Assembly: GCF_900177765.1 (NCBI RefSeq)
Contig: NZ_FXWI01000003.1
Span: 620,001 to 684,000 of the forward strand
DNA: 64,000 nt
Source: Agreia sp. VKM Ac-1783
Lineage (GTDB): Bacteria > Actinomycetota > Actinomycetes > Actinomycetales > Microbacteriaceae
Direction of reading: 5' to 3'
The translations under genes and the position numbers were made by a program. Under the pieces are notes generated by a model. The model did no database searches and was not told the DNA's origin. It worked only from the letters and a program-made list of their open reading frames with translations. This document shows positions 44,001-53,144 of the stretch, piece by piece; the stretch's first letter is position 1; every line of letters starts with the position of its first letter.

Positions 44001-46851
44001 CGCGAGTCCGCTCAAGGTCGTCGGTGCGGAGTCCGCCGTCGCCGACGTAGACGTGCCCAAGTCGGCCGACCGCATCACGTTCCACGCGCCGAAGACAGAG
44101 GGCGACTACGCGGTGCTCTACACGATTCAGAACGACGGCGGGCAACAGGCATCCGCCTGGCTTCGCGTTCGGGTCGATGCCGGGGCGCCGCCGGTGCGGC
44201 CGGAGGCTGACGACACCGTGCTCAACCTGACAGACATCCAGGGTCGTGACGATGTCACCGTCGATGTGATGCGCAAGGTCTTCTACGCCGAAGGAGACGT
44301 CGGCTCGCTCAGACTGTCGTTGGTGCCGGGATACGACACGACGGCATCCGTCCTGCCGAACAATCGGGTGCGCGTCGCGGTGCAGCAGAAGAGCCAGATC
44401 ATTCCGTTCGTCGTCTCCACAGCCGACGATGACAGCGTCAGCGCTTCCGCGTTCATCTGGGTACCCGGTCTCGAGGATGCTCTGCCCGAGTTGCGCACCA
44501 CGGCCAAGCCCCTGCAGGTGCTGAGTGGCGACACCCTGTCGATCAACATCAACGATTATGTGGTCGCCGCGGGTGGCAGGCAGGTTCGTCTGACCGATGA
44601 GGCCACGGTCAAGGCCAGCAACGCCGACGGAACGAACCTCGTGGTCGACCCTCGCACCCTGCGGTTCACGAGTCGCGACGGGTACTGGGGCCCGGCATCG
44701 CTGTCATTCGAGGTGACCGATGGGTCGGGCCCTGACGACCCGAACGGACACAAGGCCGTGATCGTGCTCGCCATCACCGTCACTCCTCGAGACAACCAGC
44801 CTCCCGTCTTCTCCGGTGCGCAGCTCGGTCTGCAGCCGGGTGATGACCGAGTGATCGAGCTGCGTGATCTCACGAAGTACCCGTATCCGGCCGACATGGA
44901 TCAGCTCGTCTACGAGGTGACCTCTCAGCCGGGCTCGGGATTCTCGGCCTCGGTGTCGGGTTCACAACTCAGGGTCGCCGCCGCCGCGGACGCCAAAGTC
45001 GGCAGCGCATCCGAGCTCACCGTGGGTGTGCGCGACGCGAAGAACGAGGGCAAAGCCGGCATCGTCAAACTCTCGGAGGTCACGTCTACCCGCCCGCTCG
45101 TGAGCCCGGGGGCCGACAGCCTCACGATCCGTCGCGGTGGAACGGCCACCATCCCTGTGCTCGAGAATGACACGGCAACCAATCCGTTCCCCGACACGCC
45201 CCTGTCGGTCGGGGCCGTGCAGGGCGCCGTTCCGGCCGGTGTGCAGGTCACCCCGAGCGCCGACAAGAGCACGCTCTCGGTCACGGTGTCGCCTCAGGTC
45301 GACCTCAAGGCCACCGGACAGGTCACGATGCAGTACCAGGTCGTCGACGCGACGAAGGATCCGACGCGCGCCACCTGGGGGACTGTCACGATCACGATCG
45401 TGGACGTACCAGACCAACCCGCTGCGCCGGTGCTCTCCGGCGCAGGGTTCGTCAACGGCCAGCTCAGTGTGTCGGCGGCGCCACTTCCGTACCCCAACGG
45501 GGCCCCGATCACGTCGTTCATCATTCGCAGCGACGACAACGGCGGATATTCGAAGGACTGCGGAGCCTCGGCAACCTGCCTCCTCAACGATCTTCAGGCG
45601 GGTAAGAACTACACGTTCTACTCGATCGCCGTCAACGAGTACGGAGAATCGTCCCCGAGCGCCCGGAGCGTTCCGATGCGCAGCGACTACATTCCCGCGC
45701 CGCCGCAGCAGGTCACGATCGCGCGCGAGGCCGCCGACCAGGCTCAGTCGAACGAGGGGTACGTCGTCGTGTCGTGGAAGTCGATTCCCGATCCGAACCC
45801 CGGCAGTGCGGTGCAGCGAGTGCGGGTGCAGATCGGGGGATCGACGATCGAGGTCGACAGGTCGGCCACCTCGCTGCGATACAAGGGAGTTCCCGGCACC
45901 GAGTACTCGGCCCAGGTGTGGGCCGAGAACGGAGCCGACACGCTCTACCCGGGTCAGATTCCCTGGAACAGGTCGAGTTCGGGCTCGGTCACAGCTGCTG
46001 GTCGTCCCGTGGCGACCGCGGTCACGGCGACGATCGTCGACGATGCCGGATCGGTGCGCGTCGACTGGTCGGCGTTCGGCGCCAACGGTGGATCCGGCGT
46101 GACGTACAACGTGGTGCGCTACGGGGCGCAGGCTTCTGTGCCCAACTGCAGCCAGGCATCCGGCACGCGCGCTGTCTCGCCCGGCGTCATCGTGCCGTCA
46201 GCCGATGGCGACGTCGGCTCTCGCTTCGTCTACGTGGTCTACGCCGACAACGGCTGGGGATGCACGTCGGCTCAGACCGGGAGCATTCGAGTGCTGATCC
46301 CCCCGGCTCCGCCGACGGTGGCTCTGAAATATCAAAGCCCCAGCGGCGGCATCTACGGTGTTGCAGTAGATACTGCCGCGCCGATCACGCTGCCGAACAC
46401 CAACACGTCGGAATACACCATCCAGGTCTCCGGGGGAGGCGCGGTCACGAAGAACTCGCCGCTCACGGGATCCGGTCCGTGGACCTTCACCTCGTGCATC
46501 ACGAGCGAGGGAACCACTCGATGCAGCGAGCCCGGAGCGCCCACGAACGCGCTCACCCCCGTGAACGCGAACGCGGCGGTCGCGTCGTGTGTGGCCGGAG
46601 GCGCGGTTTCGGCTGCGCTTGAGAGTCCTGGATCGGTCTCGTGGACCTTCCAGTACTCCTTCAGATCGTCGCTCGCCGGCATCCCCGGAATCTGGTCGGC
46701 GTGGTCAGACGACCCTACGGTGCCGACGCTGAGCACTCTGGCCGACTCCCAAGAGGTGGTCGTTCGAACGATCGGCAATGGGGGAGACTTTACGAGCGGT
46801 ACCGACCAGAACGACCTGCGACAGCGTGGCAGCGGCAAGAAGTGCGGCTGA
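40999..46851 (+). CDS. Giant membrane-anchored Ig-like/FN3 surface protein
   Basis: 1950 residues from ATG 40999, which overlaps the kinase stop. A single N-terminal membrane helix (about 13-34) with a short basic cytosolic end anchors it. Residues about 45-370 form a beta-propeller-like region. About ten bacterial Ig/cadherin-like (tandem-95 type) domains follow, several with the VLxNDxDPxGDxLxI calcium-like pattern (VLLNDYDPNGDVLSI, VLGDWYDPDGDPMYL, VRVLENDSDPNAS, IPVLENDTATN). The C-terminal part has FN3 domains (from about 1475). No LPXTG or C-terminal anchor. It equals the FN3 protein of the PFNA cluster. Adhesion or cell-contact sensing is likely; kinase coupling is inferred from the gene overlap. 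Confidence 0.9.
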   Translation: MIFRWLRAHASQAISTASVLVVTAVVLAIALASTGYTEQKVELDDASVWVTNGARQVVGRANTDVFELNTVVPSEGSDIDVLQRGDTVLAHNHTSNTLQIIDPASSQVTSTIPLPAGDPDVMLADGQIVIHSGTTGEVWAVRQANLDSFDESAKPLLSLDAGSVVAVDDSGTLVGFDRQSRRLVTADLSSGAEPRSEAVTGLDLQATDELQITRTGGVASVLDATSRQLVVDGRPIDLSDRVTSSAELRLAAPSTRSGALLLAHTGGLLGIDTSSGAVEQLVEAADGRPTQPLVDDGCAYAAWADGSTWQRCDSSDAVRGQLAGVSADDDLAFRSNGRYVVLNDRGAGRVWAVQHENRLIDNWDQLIDKDDDPQQDDEIDDDTPPELVKDQQPPVATPDDFGARPGVSSILPVLLNDYDPNGDVLSITATSEIDPAIARVDLVSTAQQLQVTLTPQASGTFSFDYSISDGRGGTASNTVNVTVRAPGENSAPVQARTTKASVAAGGVFTANVLGDWYDPDGDPMYLEDAQAGEPDRVSFSPAGELDFRDGGTVAAEKDIGLQVSDFTLSGTGQLRVTVLDPGTVPLLTEGFLVQGYTGQELQISPLAHVRGGTGAIRLSTVADYPETKITPNYAKGTFRFLAQNAGVHYLSYSVTDAAQQTATGIIRVDIAAAPDASTKPITVPTVAFLYQQQTDTVDVLASDIDPAGGVLSIAGVAGVPSSSGVVVEIIEHRLLRVRLNNPLDAPVTFTYTATNGFSSAEGTVTIYQVPEPKRLQAPVAVADSVSVRVGQVIDIPVVANDEHPNRKPLVLDPVLVQNVPSGGGLLFASGNRLRYLAPDEPGDYTAIYRLGTTADVQFDTAQVTIAVREADAATNTAPVPPTLSGRVLAGDSVTIPVPLGDMDADGDSVRLVGAASNPAQGSVMVSGDGLTYTAGAASQGTDTFSYEVVDSLGARATGTVRVGISPSFDTASLPVAVDDVVVTTPGTAITVRVLENDSDPNASPLKVVGAESAVADVDVPKSADRITFHAPKTEGDYAVLYTIQNDGGQQASAWLRVRVDAGAPPVRPEADDTVLNLTDIQGRDDVTVDVMRKVFYAEGDVGSLRLSLVPGYDTTASVLPNNRVRVAVQQKSQIIPFVVSTADDDSVSASAFIWVPGLEDALPELRTTAKPLQVLSGDTLSININDYVVAAGGRQVRLTDEATVKASNADGTNLVVDPRTLRFTSRDGYWGPASLSFEVTDGSGPDDPNGHKAVIVLAITVTPRDNQPPVFSGAQLGLQPGDDRVIELRDLTKYPYPADMDQLVYEVTSQPGSGFSASVSGSQLRVAAAADAKVGSASELTVGVRDAKNEGKAGIVKLSEVTSTRPLVSPGADSLTIRRGGTATIPVLENDTATNPFPDTPLSVGAVQGAVPAGVQVTPSADKSTLSVTVSPQVDLKATGQVTMQYQVVDATKDPTRATWGTVTITIVDVPDQPAAPVLSGAGFVNGQLSVSAAPLPYPNGAPITSFIIRSDDNGGYSKDCGASATCLLNDLQAGKNYTFYSIAVNEYGESSPSARSVPMRSDYIPAPPQQVTIAREAADQAQSNEGYVVVSWKSIPDPNPGSAVQRVRVQIGGSTIEVDRSATSLRYKGVPGTEYSAQVWAENGADTLYPGQIPWNRSSSGSVTAAGRPVATAVTATIVDDAGSVRVDWSAFGANGGSGVTYNVVRYGAQASVPNCSQASGTRAVSPGVIVPSADGDVGSRFVYVVYADNGWGCTSAQTGSIRVLIPPAPPTVALKYQSPSGGIYGVAVDTAAPITLPNTNTSEYTIQVSGGGAVTKNSPLTGSGPWTFTSCITSEGTTRCSEPGAPTNALTPVNANAAVASCVAGGAVSAALESPGSVSWTFQYSFRSSLAGIPGIWSAWSDDPTVPTLSTLADSQEVVVRTIGNGGDFTSGTDQNDLRQRGSGKKCG

Positions 46852-46884
46852 GGCACAGACGATGACGACACCAGGAGTACGACC

Positions 46885-47859
46885 ATGACCATGACCCGCG
46901 AACAGGCCGTCTGGTTCGCCGATGTATTCGGCCGGCTGGTCTCGAACGTCGAGCGCGTGGTCTTCGGCAAGACCCACGTCGTGAAGCTGGCCTTCACCAC
47001 GCTGTTGAGCGAGGGGCATCTGCTTCTCGAGGACTCACCGGGAACGGGCAAGACGTCGCTGGCGAGAGCGATGGCCCAGACGGTGCAGGGAACGTCGAGT
47101 CGCATCCAGTTCACCCCCGACCTGCTGCCGGGCGATGTCACCGGCATGAGCATCTACGACCAGAAGCAGGGCGTCTTCGAATTCCATCGAGGACCCATCT
47201 TCGCGTCGATCGTTCTGGCCGACGAGATCAACCGGGCAAGTCCCAAGACCCAGTCCGCGCTCCTCGAGGTCATGGAGGAAGGACGCGTCACGATCGACGG
47301 CGCCACGCACGGGGTGGGCCGGCCGTTCTTGGTCGTGGCGACGCAGAACCCGATCGAGCAGGCGGGCACCTACCGGTTGCCCGAAGCTCAGCTCGACCGC
47401 TTCATGATGAAGGCGTCGCTCGGCTACCCCGATCGATCGTCGACCATCGCGATTCTCGAAGGAGCGGCGACGCGCACGCACGACAGCACCATCCCGGCCG
47501 TGGTGACGAGCGCCAACATCGTCGAGATGGCCGATCTCGCCCGCACGGTGCATGTCGGGCACGCGGTGCTCGACTACGTCGCCGACATCGTGGATGCGAC
47601 GCGCGGCGCCGTCGAGGTGCGTCTCGGTGCGAGCGTGCGCGGCGCCGTGGCCCTCGTGCGCACCTCGAAGACGTGGGCTGCGGCCCAGGGCCGGCACTTT
47701 GTGACGCCCGACGATGTGAAGACGCTCGCGGAGAATGTGCTCGCTCATCGCCTCGTGCTCGACCCGGAGGCGGAGTTCGACGGTGTCACCGCCTCCAGCG
47801 TCATCGGACAGATCCTGCTCGAGACCCCACCGCCCACCGACAGGGCGCAGGCGGGGTGA
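46885..47859 (+). CDS. MoxR-family AAA+ ATPase
   Basis: 324 residues from ATG 46885 (AGGAG 7 nt upstream). Walker A EDSPGTGKTSLARA, Walker B VLADEINRASPKTQSALLEVM, sensor 1 VATQNPIEQAGTYRLPEAQLDRF, and the C-terminal sensor-2 domain. This is the standard MoxR group that acts as a chaperone with DUF58 and TPR/VWA proteins to assemble or activate surface or multi-subunit complexes. The next gene (DUF58) overlaps its stop as GTGA, so they are translationally coupled. Likely client: the Ig-like protein or the membrane partners in this cluster. Confidence 0.95.
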   Translation: MTMTREQAVWFADVFGRLVSNVERVVFGKTHVVKLAFTTLLSEGHLLLEDSPGTGKTSLARAMAQTVQGTSSRIQFTPDLLPGDVTGMSIYDQKQGVFEFHRGPIFASIVLADEINRASPKTQSALLEVMEEGRVTIDGATHGVGRPFLVVATQNPIEQAGTYRLPEAQLDRFMMKASLGYPDRSSTIAILEGAATRTHDSTIPAVVTSANIVEMADLARTVHVGHAVLDYVADIVDATRGAVEVRLGASVRGAVALVRTSKTWAAAQGRHFVTPDDVKTLAENVLAHRLVLDPEAEFDGVTASSVIGQILLETPPPTDRAQAG

Positions 47860-49346
47860 GTGACGAAGCGCGGCGCGTCGCCGGGGCGGGCGGCTCCGGC
47901 GCGTCGGAGCGCCCGCGGCGCGAGGTACGCGCCCGCAGAACGGCGTTCGGCCGTCGAGCGGCGGCGCGCGCACGCGAGCTGGCGGCATCCGGAGCGACCG
48001 AATCGCAGCGCGATCTCACGGGCCTGACCGGCACCCACGCGTACACCAGAACGCGCGCGGCGGCCGGTCCTGCCGACGACGTGAGGCTGACCGCGCGTCT
48101 GCGGATGCGCCGCGCCGCACGAACGGTCCGAAGCTACGCGGAGCGCGCAGGGCGATGGATCTCGGCGACCGTCACGGGCCTCGGACTATCTATCGCCGTG
48201 GTGGTCGTGATCGCCGCGCTCTTCGGTTACCTGCTCGGGTGGATCGAACTCGTGGTGGTCGCGTTCACGGGCTTCGCGCTCCTCGTCCTCGGGGTCTTCT
48301 TCCTGCTCGGCCGTAACTCGTACGACATCGGACTCTCGATCGACCGAGATCGCGTTGTGGTCGGCGAGGCCGCGCGCGCGAGTCTGACTGTTCGCAACCC
48401 CAGTCGCTTCCGTCTCCCTCCCGTGAAATCGGAGGTACCCGTCGGCCGGGGCCTGGCCGAGTTCTATCTCGGAGGAATCGCCCGGGGCGGCCGGACGAGC
48501 CGAGACTTCCCGGTTCCGACGTCGCGGCGCGGAGTGGTGAGGATCGGACCCGTACGGACGGTCAGAGCAGATCCCGTCGGCCTTCTTCGTCGCGAATACG
48601 TGTGGACCTCGCACCTCGACCTGTTCGTGCATCCCGTGACCGTGCCCATCCCGGCGACCAGCACGGGTCTCATTCGCGACCTCGAGGGCAACCCGACGCG
48701 CGACCTCACCGACTCCGATGTCTCGTTCCACGCCCTGCGCGAATACGCGCCGGGCGACGATCGTCGGCACATCCACTGGAAGAGCACGGCCAGAACCGGC
48801 CAGCTCATGGTGCGTCAATTCGAAGAGACTCGGCGGAGTCATCTCGTGATCGCACTGTCGCTGGCCAGCGCCGACTACCACTCCGAGGAAGAGTTCGAGC
48901 TCGCCGTGAGCGTGGCCGGGTCGATCGGAATCCGAGCCATCCGCGACGCGCGCGACGTCTCTGTCCTCGCCAGCGACGAGACACCCGAGTTCGCGCGCCG
49001 GGCAGTGAAGACCCCCAGGCGACTCAGCTCACTCAGCCGGTCGAGGCTTCTCGACGACCTCGCGCACGTCGAGCACAGCCCGCTCGCGTCGGGGCTCGTC
49101 ACACTCGCGCGGGGCAGCGCCGAATCGGTCTCCGGGGCCTCCGTGGCCATCATCGTCTGCGGATCCGAGCCGACGGCGGCACACCTGCGCAGCGCGTCCG
49201 CCGCGTTCCCGCCCGGCGTGGAGGTGCTCGCGGTCGTCTGCAATCCCGGCATCGTTCCCAGCCTTCGCCGGGTCGGCGAGCTGCGCGTGCTCACGATCGG
49301 ATACCTCGACGACGTGCAGAAGGCCCTCGCGAGGGCTGCATCGTGA
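47856..49346 (+). CDS. DUF58 domain membrane protein
   Basis: 496 residues from GTG 47856, overlapping the MoxR stop. The first about 90 residues are basic and cytosolic. Two membrane helices lie at about 105-155 (VTGLGLSIAVVVVIAALFGYLLGW, VAFTGFALLVLGVFFLLG). The remainder contains the DUF58 signature region YAPGDDRRHIHWKSTARTGQ LMVRQFEE (split here), in a von-Willebrand-like alpha/beta domain. DUF58 proteins are genetic partners of MoxR ATPases in many bacteria. The stop overlaps the start of the transglutaminase-like gene (TGATG). Confidence 0.92.
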   Translation: MSDEARRVAGAGGSGASERPRREVRARRTAFGRRAAARARELAASGATESQRDLTGLTGTHAYTRTRAAAGPADDVRLTARLRMRRAARTVRSYAERAGRWISATVTGLGLSIAVVVVIAALFGYLLGWIELVVVAFTGFALLVLGVFFLLGRNSYDIGLSIDRDRVVVGEAARASLTVRNPSRFRLPPVKSEVPVGRGLAEFYLGGIARGGRTSRDFPVPTSRRGVVRIGPVRTVRADPVGLLRREYVWTSHLDLFVHPVTVPIPATSTGLIRDLEGNPTRDLTDSDVSFHALREYAPGDDRRHIHWKSTARTGQLMVRQFEETRRSHLVIALSLASADYHSEEEFELAVSVAGSIGIRAIRDARDVSVLASDETPEFARRAVKTPRRLSSLSRSRLLDDLAHVEHSPLASGLVTLARGSAESVSGASVAIIVCGSEPTAAHLRSASAAFPPGVEVLAVVCNPGIVPSLRRVGELRVLTIGYLDDVQKALARAAS

Positions 49347-51658
49347 TGAGACCAGCGACCGTCGACCGGCGCTCCGCCGCGGCCGACACCCTCTTCTTCG
49401 TGGTGCTGATGGCTGTGGCCGCGTCGACGCTCTGGCCCATCTATCAGACACCACGGCTCATCGTTCTCGCCGCGGCGGCACTCATCCTCGGCGTCGTCGT
49501 CGCCTGGACGGGCGCACTGCTGCGGTGGCCGGGATACGGTGTCTTCGGCGCCTCCATCGCCGTCTATCTGGTCTTCGGTGTCGCGCTCGCGGTTCCGGGG
49601 CGGACCATCTTCGGTGTCCTGCCGAGTGTCGACGGTCTGCGCGATCTCATCACCGGAACCGCCCTGGGATGGAAGCAACTCGTCACGGTCGACCTCCCGG
49701 TCGCGAGCTATCAATCCCTGCTCGCTCCCGCGCTCGTGCTTCTGCTCGGCGGCACGGTGCTCGGTCTGTCGATCGTGCTGCGCACGCGGCGAAGCGACGC
49801 GGCCGTACTCGTTCCGATCGTCGTCGCCGTCGTCGGCATCGCGCTCGGCCCGGAGGTCGCGTGGTCTCCCTTTGTCCCGGCGATCGCGTTTCTCGTCGTG
49901 GCCATCGCGTGGATGACGTGGCGCGCGCGACGCACCCGACGACGCTCCATCGCGCTGCTCGCGGGTCAGACCGAATCGGGTGCTCGAGCCTCGGCGACTT
50001 TCGCCGAACGACGCGGGGCGCTGCGCCCCGTGCTGGCGGCCGCACTCGTCCTCTCTATCGCCGTGGTCGCCGGGGTGTCGGCCGCCGGGGTGCTCGCCCC
50101 TCAGGGATCGCGGGACGTCGTGCGGGCAGCGGTCGAGCGGCCTTTCGACCCCCGCGACTATGCGAGTCCGCTCAGCGGATTCCGCTCGTACTGGAGTGCC
50201 GGGACTGCCGATGCGCCGCTCTTCGACGTCGAGGGTCTCCCCGATGGCGCGCGCATCCGGCTCGCCGCACTCGACACCTACAACGGTGTCGTCTACAGCG
50301 TGGGAGACGAGGCGAACGACAGCGCGTCGGGCTTCTTCGCGCGGGTGCCATCGATGATCGACCGAACGGGTGAACCGGGGATGCCCGTGTCGGCGTCGAT
50401 CGTCGTGGCCGGATATCGAGGGGTCTGGCTCCCGACGGTCGGCGATGTGGAGCGGGTCTCCTTCGATGGATCGCGCGCATCGCAGCTCGCCGACTCGTTC
50501 TACTACAACCGCGCGTCGAACACGGCGGCCGTGTTGGGGGGAGTCCGCGAAGGAGACAGCTACACGATCGAGGCGATCGTGCCGTCGATGCCCGATGACG
50601 ACGAGCTCAAGGCGGCGCAGCCCGGCACCGCGTCCGTGCCGCAGCCGAGCAACGTTCCCGATGTGATCGCGACGGCGGTGGCCGCCGACACCCAGGGGCT
50701 GGACGCGCCCGGCGAGAAGCTGGCCGCCGTCGTCGAGGCGATCAAGGCATCCGGATACATCAGCCACGGCACCGACGACGGCCGGCCCTACAGCCGGTCG
50801 GGTCATGCCGCCGATCGCATTACCCAGCTGTTGACCGCGCCGGTGATGCTGGGCGATGACGAGCAGTATGCCGCAGCGGTCGCACTCATGGCCGACGAGC
50901 TGGGCTTTCCGGCGAGGGTCGTCATGGGTTTCGCGCCCCCGGCAGGAACCAGCGTGGTGACAGGCTCGGATGTCTCGGCCTGGGTCGAGGTCGATCTGGC
51001 CGGATACGGGTGGGTGCCGATCGACCCGACACCCGAGGACCGGCCGATTCCCGAGAAGCTGCCGGACACGAAGCAGCAGGTCTCGAGACCCCAGGTGGTC
51101 ATTCCACCGCCACCCGCCGCCGACGATACGCCGGTCGAGCCAAACCGGCCCGAGGCCGACGAGACGAAGGCGAACGACCCCGATGCGTTCTGGCCCCTCG
51201 TGCTGGGCATCGCGCGCGTCGTAGGAATCGTCGCTCTGGCGCTCGTCATCGTCTTGGCCCCGGCGATCGTCATCGCGAGTGCCAAAGCGGCACGTCGACG
51301 ACGTCGCCGACGTCGGTCGGATGCTGCCTCCCGGATCGCCGGCGGATGGCAGGAGATCGTCGATGCCGGCCTCGACTACGGCTACGACGTGCCGGCGACA
51401 GCGACCAGACTCGAGGCGGCCCGCGTCGTCGGCGCTGTCGACCTGGAGACATTCGCCCGGCGGGCCGACACGGCGGTCTTCGCCGAGGAGCGGATCGAGA
51501 CGCGCGAAGCCGACCAGTACTGGTCAGACCTGGCCACGCTCCGGGCTGCATGGGCCAAGGAATACACTCTGTGGCAACGCATTCGTGCGGCAGTTCGGCT
51601 CCGCTCCCTGTCGGCACACGCACGAGTGTCTAGCCGGAGGGGAGAGCGCCGTGGCTGA
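49346..51658 (+). CDS. Transglutaminase-like membrane protein lacking catalytic Cys and His
   Basis: 770 residues from ATG 49346 (GTG 49343 is possible). The N-terminal part has six or so membrane helices (about 15-235). An external region follows with the TgpA-like transglutaminase core near residues 490-565. In active members the core has C-E-Q, then H-A-W and D-P-T-P. Here the Cys is Asp505 (LGDDEQYAAA), the His is Ser544 (DVSAWVEVDL) and only Asp560 (IDPTPED) remains, so the cysteine-protease-like triad is gone. A Pro-rich linker, another membrane helix near 615-635 and a basic cytosolic tail follow. It corresponds to Tgm of the PFNA cluster. A binding or scaffolding role is inferred. Confidence 0.88.
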   Translation: MRPATVDRRSAAADTLFFVVLMAVAASTLWPIYQTPRLIVLAAAALILGVVVAWTGALLRWPGYGVFGASIAVYLVFGVALAVPGRTIFGVLPSVDGLRDLITGTALGWKQLVTVDLPVASYQSLLAPALVLLLGGTVLGLSIVLRTRRSDAAVLVPIVVAVVGIALGPEVAWSPFVPAIAFLVVAIAWMTWRARRTRRRSIALLAGQTESGARASATFAERRGALRPVLAAALVLSIAVVAGVSAAGVLAPQGSRDVVRAAVERPFDPRDYASPLSGFRSYWSAGTADAPLFDVEGLPDGARIRLAALDTYNGVVYSVGDEANDSASGFFARVPSMIDRTGEPGMPVSASIVVAGYRGVWLPTVGDVERVSFDGSRASQLADSFYYNRASNTAAVLGGVREGDSYTIEAIVPSMPDDDELKAAQPGTASVPQPSNVPDVIATAVAADTQGLDAPGEKLAAVVEAIKASGYISHGTDDGRPYSRSGHAADRITQLLTAPVMLGDDEQYAAAVALMADELGFPARVVMGFAPPAGTSVVTGSDVSAWVEVDLAGYGWVPIDPTPEDRPIPEKLPDTKQQVSRPQVVIPPPPAADDTPVEPNRPEADETKANDPDAFWPLVLGIARVVGIVALALVIVLAPAIVIASAKAARRRRRRRRSDAASRIAGGWQEIVDAGLDYGYDVPATATRLEAARVVGAVDLETFARRADTAVFAEERIETREADQYWSDLATLRAAWAKEYTLWQRIRAAVRLRSLSAHARVSSRRGERRG

Positions 51659-52097
51659 GCCTGGACTTCCTCCATACACCGGCGCGTCGGGCACGGGCCT
51701 CTGGGATGCGCGGTCTCCGAGGATCCCCTACATCGAGCCGTCGGCGCCGACGCGGGAGCGAGTGGAGCCAGACCCGTCTTTCGTCCTGGAGTTCAGCACC
51801 GGACAGGTCGTCACGGTCACGGGTCGCGGAGTCATCGGTCGGGCGCCGCGCGATGCGGGCGACGACGCATCGCTTCAGCTGGTGACCGTCGACGACCCGG
51901 GGAGGTCGGTCTCGAAGGTGCACGCCCGTTTCGACGTCGATGCTCACGGTCTGTGGATCGAGGATCTCGGATCGGGCAACGGAACGGTGGTCGTGCAGCC
52001 GGGAGGGTCGCCGGTCGCGGTTCACCCCGGCGAGAGGACCCCGGTCGGGGTCGGCGCCGTCGTACGTCTCGGTCGTCAGTCGTTCAGCGTGCGCTGA
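51651..52097 (+). CDS. FHA-domain protein, second of the cluster
   Basis: 148 residues from GTG 51651, which overlaps the end of the upstream gene; GGAGG stands about 11 nt before it. A 40-residue N-terminal extension leads into an FHA domain: GRAPRD (phosphate-binding Arg), SVSKVHARF (Ser/His), DLGSGNGTVVV (Asn-Gly). It should bind a phosphothreonine site, perhaps on the kinase, on the first FHA protein or on the basic tail of the upstream membrane protein. There is no membrane segment. The run of overlaps stops here; the next gene is 82 nt downstream. Confidence 0.9.
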   Translation: MAEPGLPPYTGASGTGLWDARSPRIPYIEPSAPTRERVEPDPSFVLEFSTGQVVTVTGRGVIGRAPRDAGDDASLQLVTVDDPGRSVSKVHARFDVDAHGLWIEDLGSGNGTVVVQPGGSPVAVHPGERTPVGVGAVVRLGRQSFSVR

Positions 52098-52179
52098 CGC
52101 GATCGCACACACGTGCGCATGCGCATGTCGTGCGCCGCGCCTGCTGGCGAACCGGTAGCACGGGAGGCAGGATGGCCTT

Positions 52180-53139
52180 ATGAGCACCAGCAACGATCCC
52201 GACCGCGACCCGCTTTCCCCGGACAGCCCCGAGAGCAGCCGGCGAGAGTCGCACACCGACTCCACCCGGGAGTTCGTCGTGGCAGAACCCTCGAGCGTCG
52301 AGCCCGGCACTCTCGAGCCTGTCGTCGTGCGCACATCCGCCGAGCCCGATCGGGAGGCCCAGGCGTCGCAGGGGTGGACGAGTCCGGCGGAGAACGGCCC
52401 GACGGAGGATCCGAATCCGTACGTCGTCCGCACAACGGTGCCTCCGATGAACCCGCACACCACGGGCGCTCCGCTCGCGCAGCAGCCCGAGAGTTCCGCC
52501 GCGCCGGCCGCTCCGGCTGCGGCCCCGGGCATTCCCGGCGGTGAGATCTACGCGCAGGCACCGACGCCGGTGTACGTCGCGCGCCCCGAGCAGCCCGCCC
52601 GCCGAGGCAATCGACTGTTCGGCACCGTCATAGCCCTGTTGGGAACGGTCGCCTTCGCCGTGGTGTACGCCGCAGTGGCCTCGATCTTCTTCGCGTTCAA
52701 CCCCGCGGTCGAGAACGCTCTCTCGACACTCACGCGATTCCTCGTGAACTTCGCCTTCATCGTTCCGGTTGTCTTCTTCGCCATCGCGTTCATCCTCCTC
52801 GTGCTGATCCTCAACCGTGCCGGATGGTGGGCGTACATCATCGGCGGCTTCGTCGTGGCCGCGGTCGTCTACGCGGGCTCCATCGTCGGCGCATACCTCG
52901 CTGTGCAGGGCTGGACGATGAGCCAGGAGTCCCTCGGAGAGTTCCTTCGTTCGCTTCTGATGGATCCGCTGCCGATCGTCGCCGCGGTCGTCGCTCGCGA
53001 GGTCTCCGTCTGGACAGGCGCTTGGGTCGCCTCCCGTGGCCGCAAGGTCAAGGAACGCAACCAGGCTGCACGCGAGGAGTACGACAAGACGATGGCCGAG
53101 GCGCCGGCAACGGCGTCACAGGGCTCACCGGCCTGGTAG
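52180..53139 (+). CDS. Membrane protein with long disordered N-terminus
   Basis: 319 residues. The first about 145 residues are disordered, rich in Ser, Pro, Glu and Thr. Four hydrophobic segments follow (about 147-172, 188-210, 216-240 and 255-285), with a charged tail. It is not recognised beyond resemblance to actinobacterial cluster-associated membrane proteins with Pro-rich N-termini. GGAGG stands 12 nt before the ATG. It follows the FHA gene and probably belongs to the same transcript. The Thr/Ser-rich N-terminus could be a kinase target, which is inference. Confidence 0.65.
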   Translation: MSTSNDPDRDPLSPDSPESSRRESHTDSTREFVVAEPSSVEPGTLEPVVVRTSAEPDREAQASQGWTSPAENGPTEDPNPYVVRTTVPPMNPHTTGAPLAQQPESSAAPAAPAAAPGIPGGEIYAQAPTPVYVARPEQPARRGNRLFGTVIALLGTVAFAVVYAAVASIFFAFNPAVENALSTLTRFLVNFAFIVPVVFFAIAFILLVLILNRAGWWAYIIGGFVVAAVVYAGSIVGAYLAVQGWTMSQESLGEFLRSLLMDPLPIVAAVVAREVSVWTGAWVASRGRKVKERNQAAREEYDKTMAEAPATASQGSPAW

Positions 53140-53144
53140 TCGCC

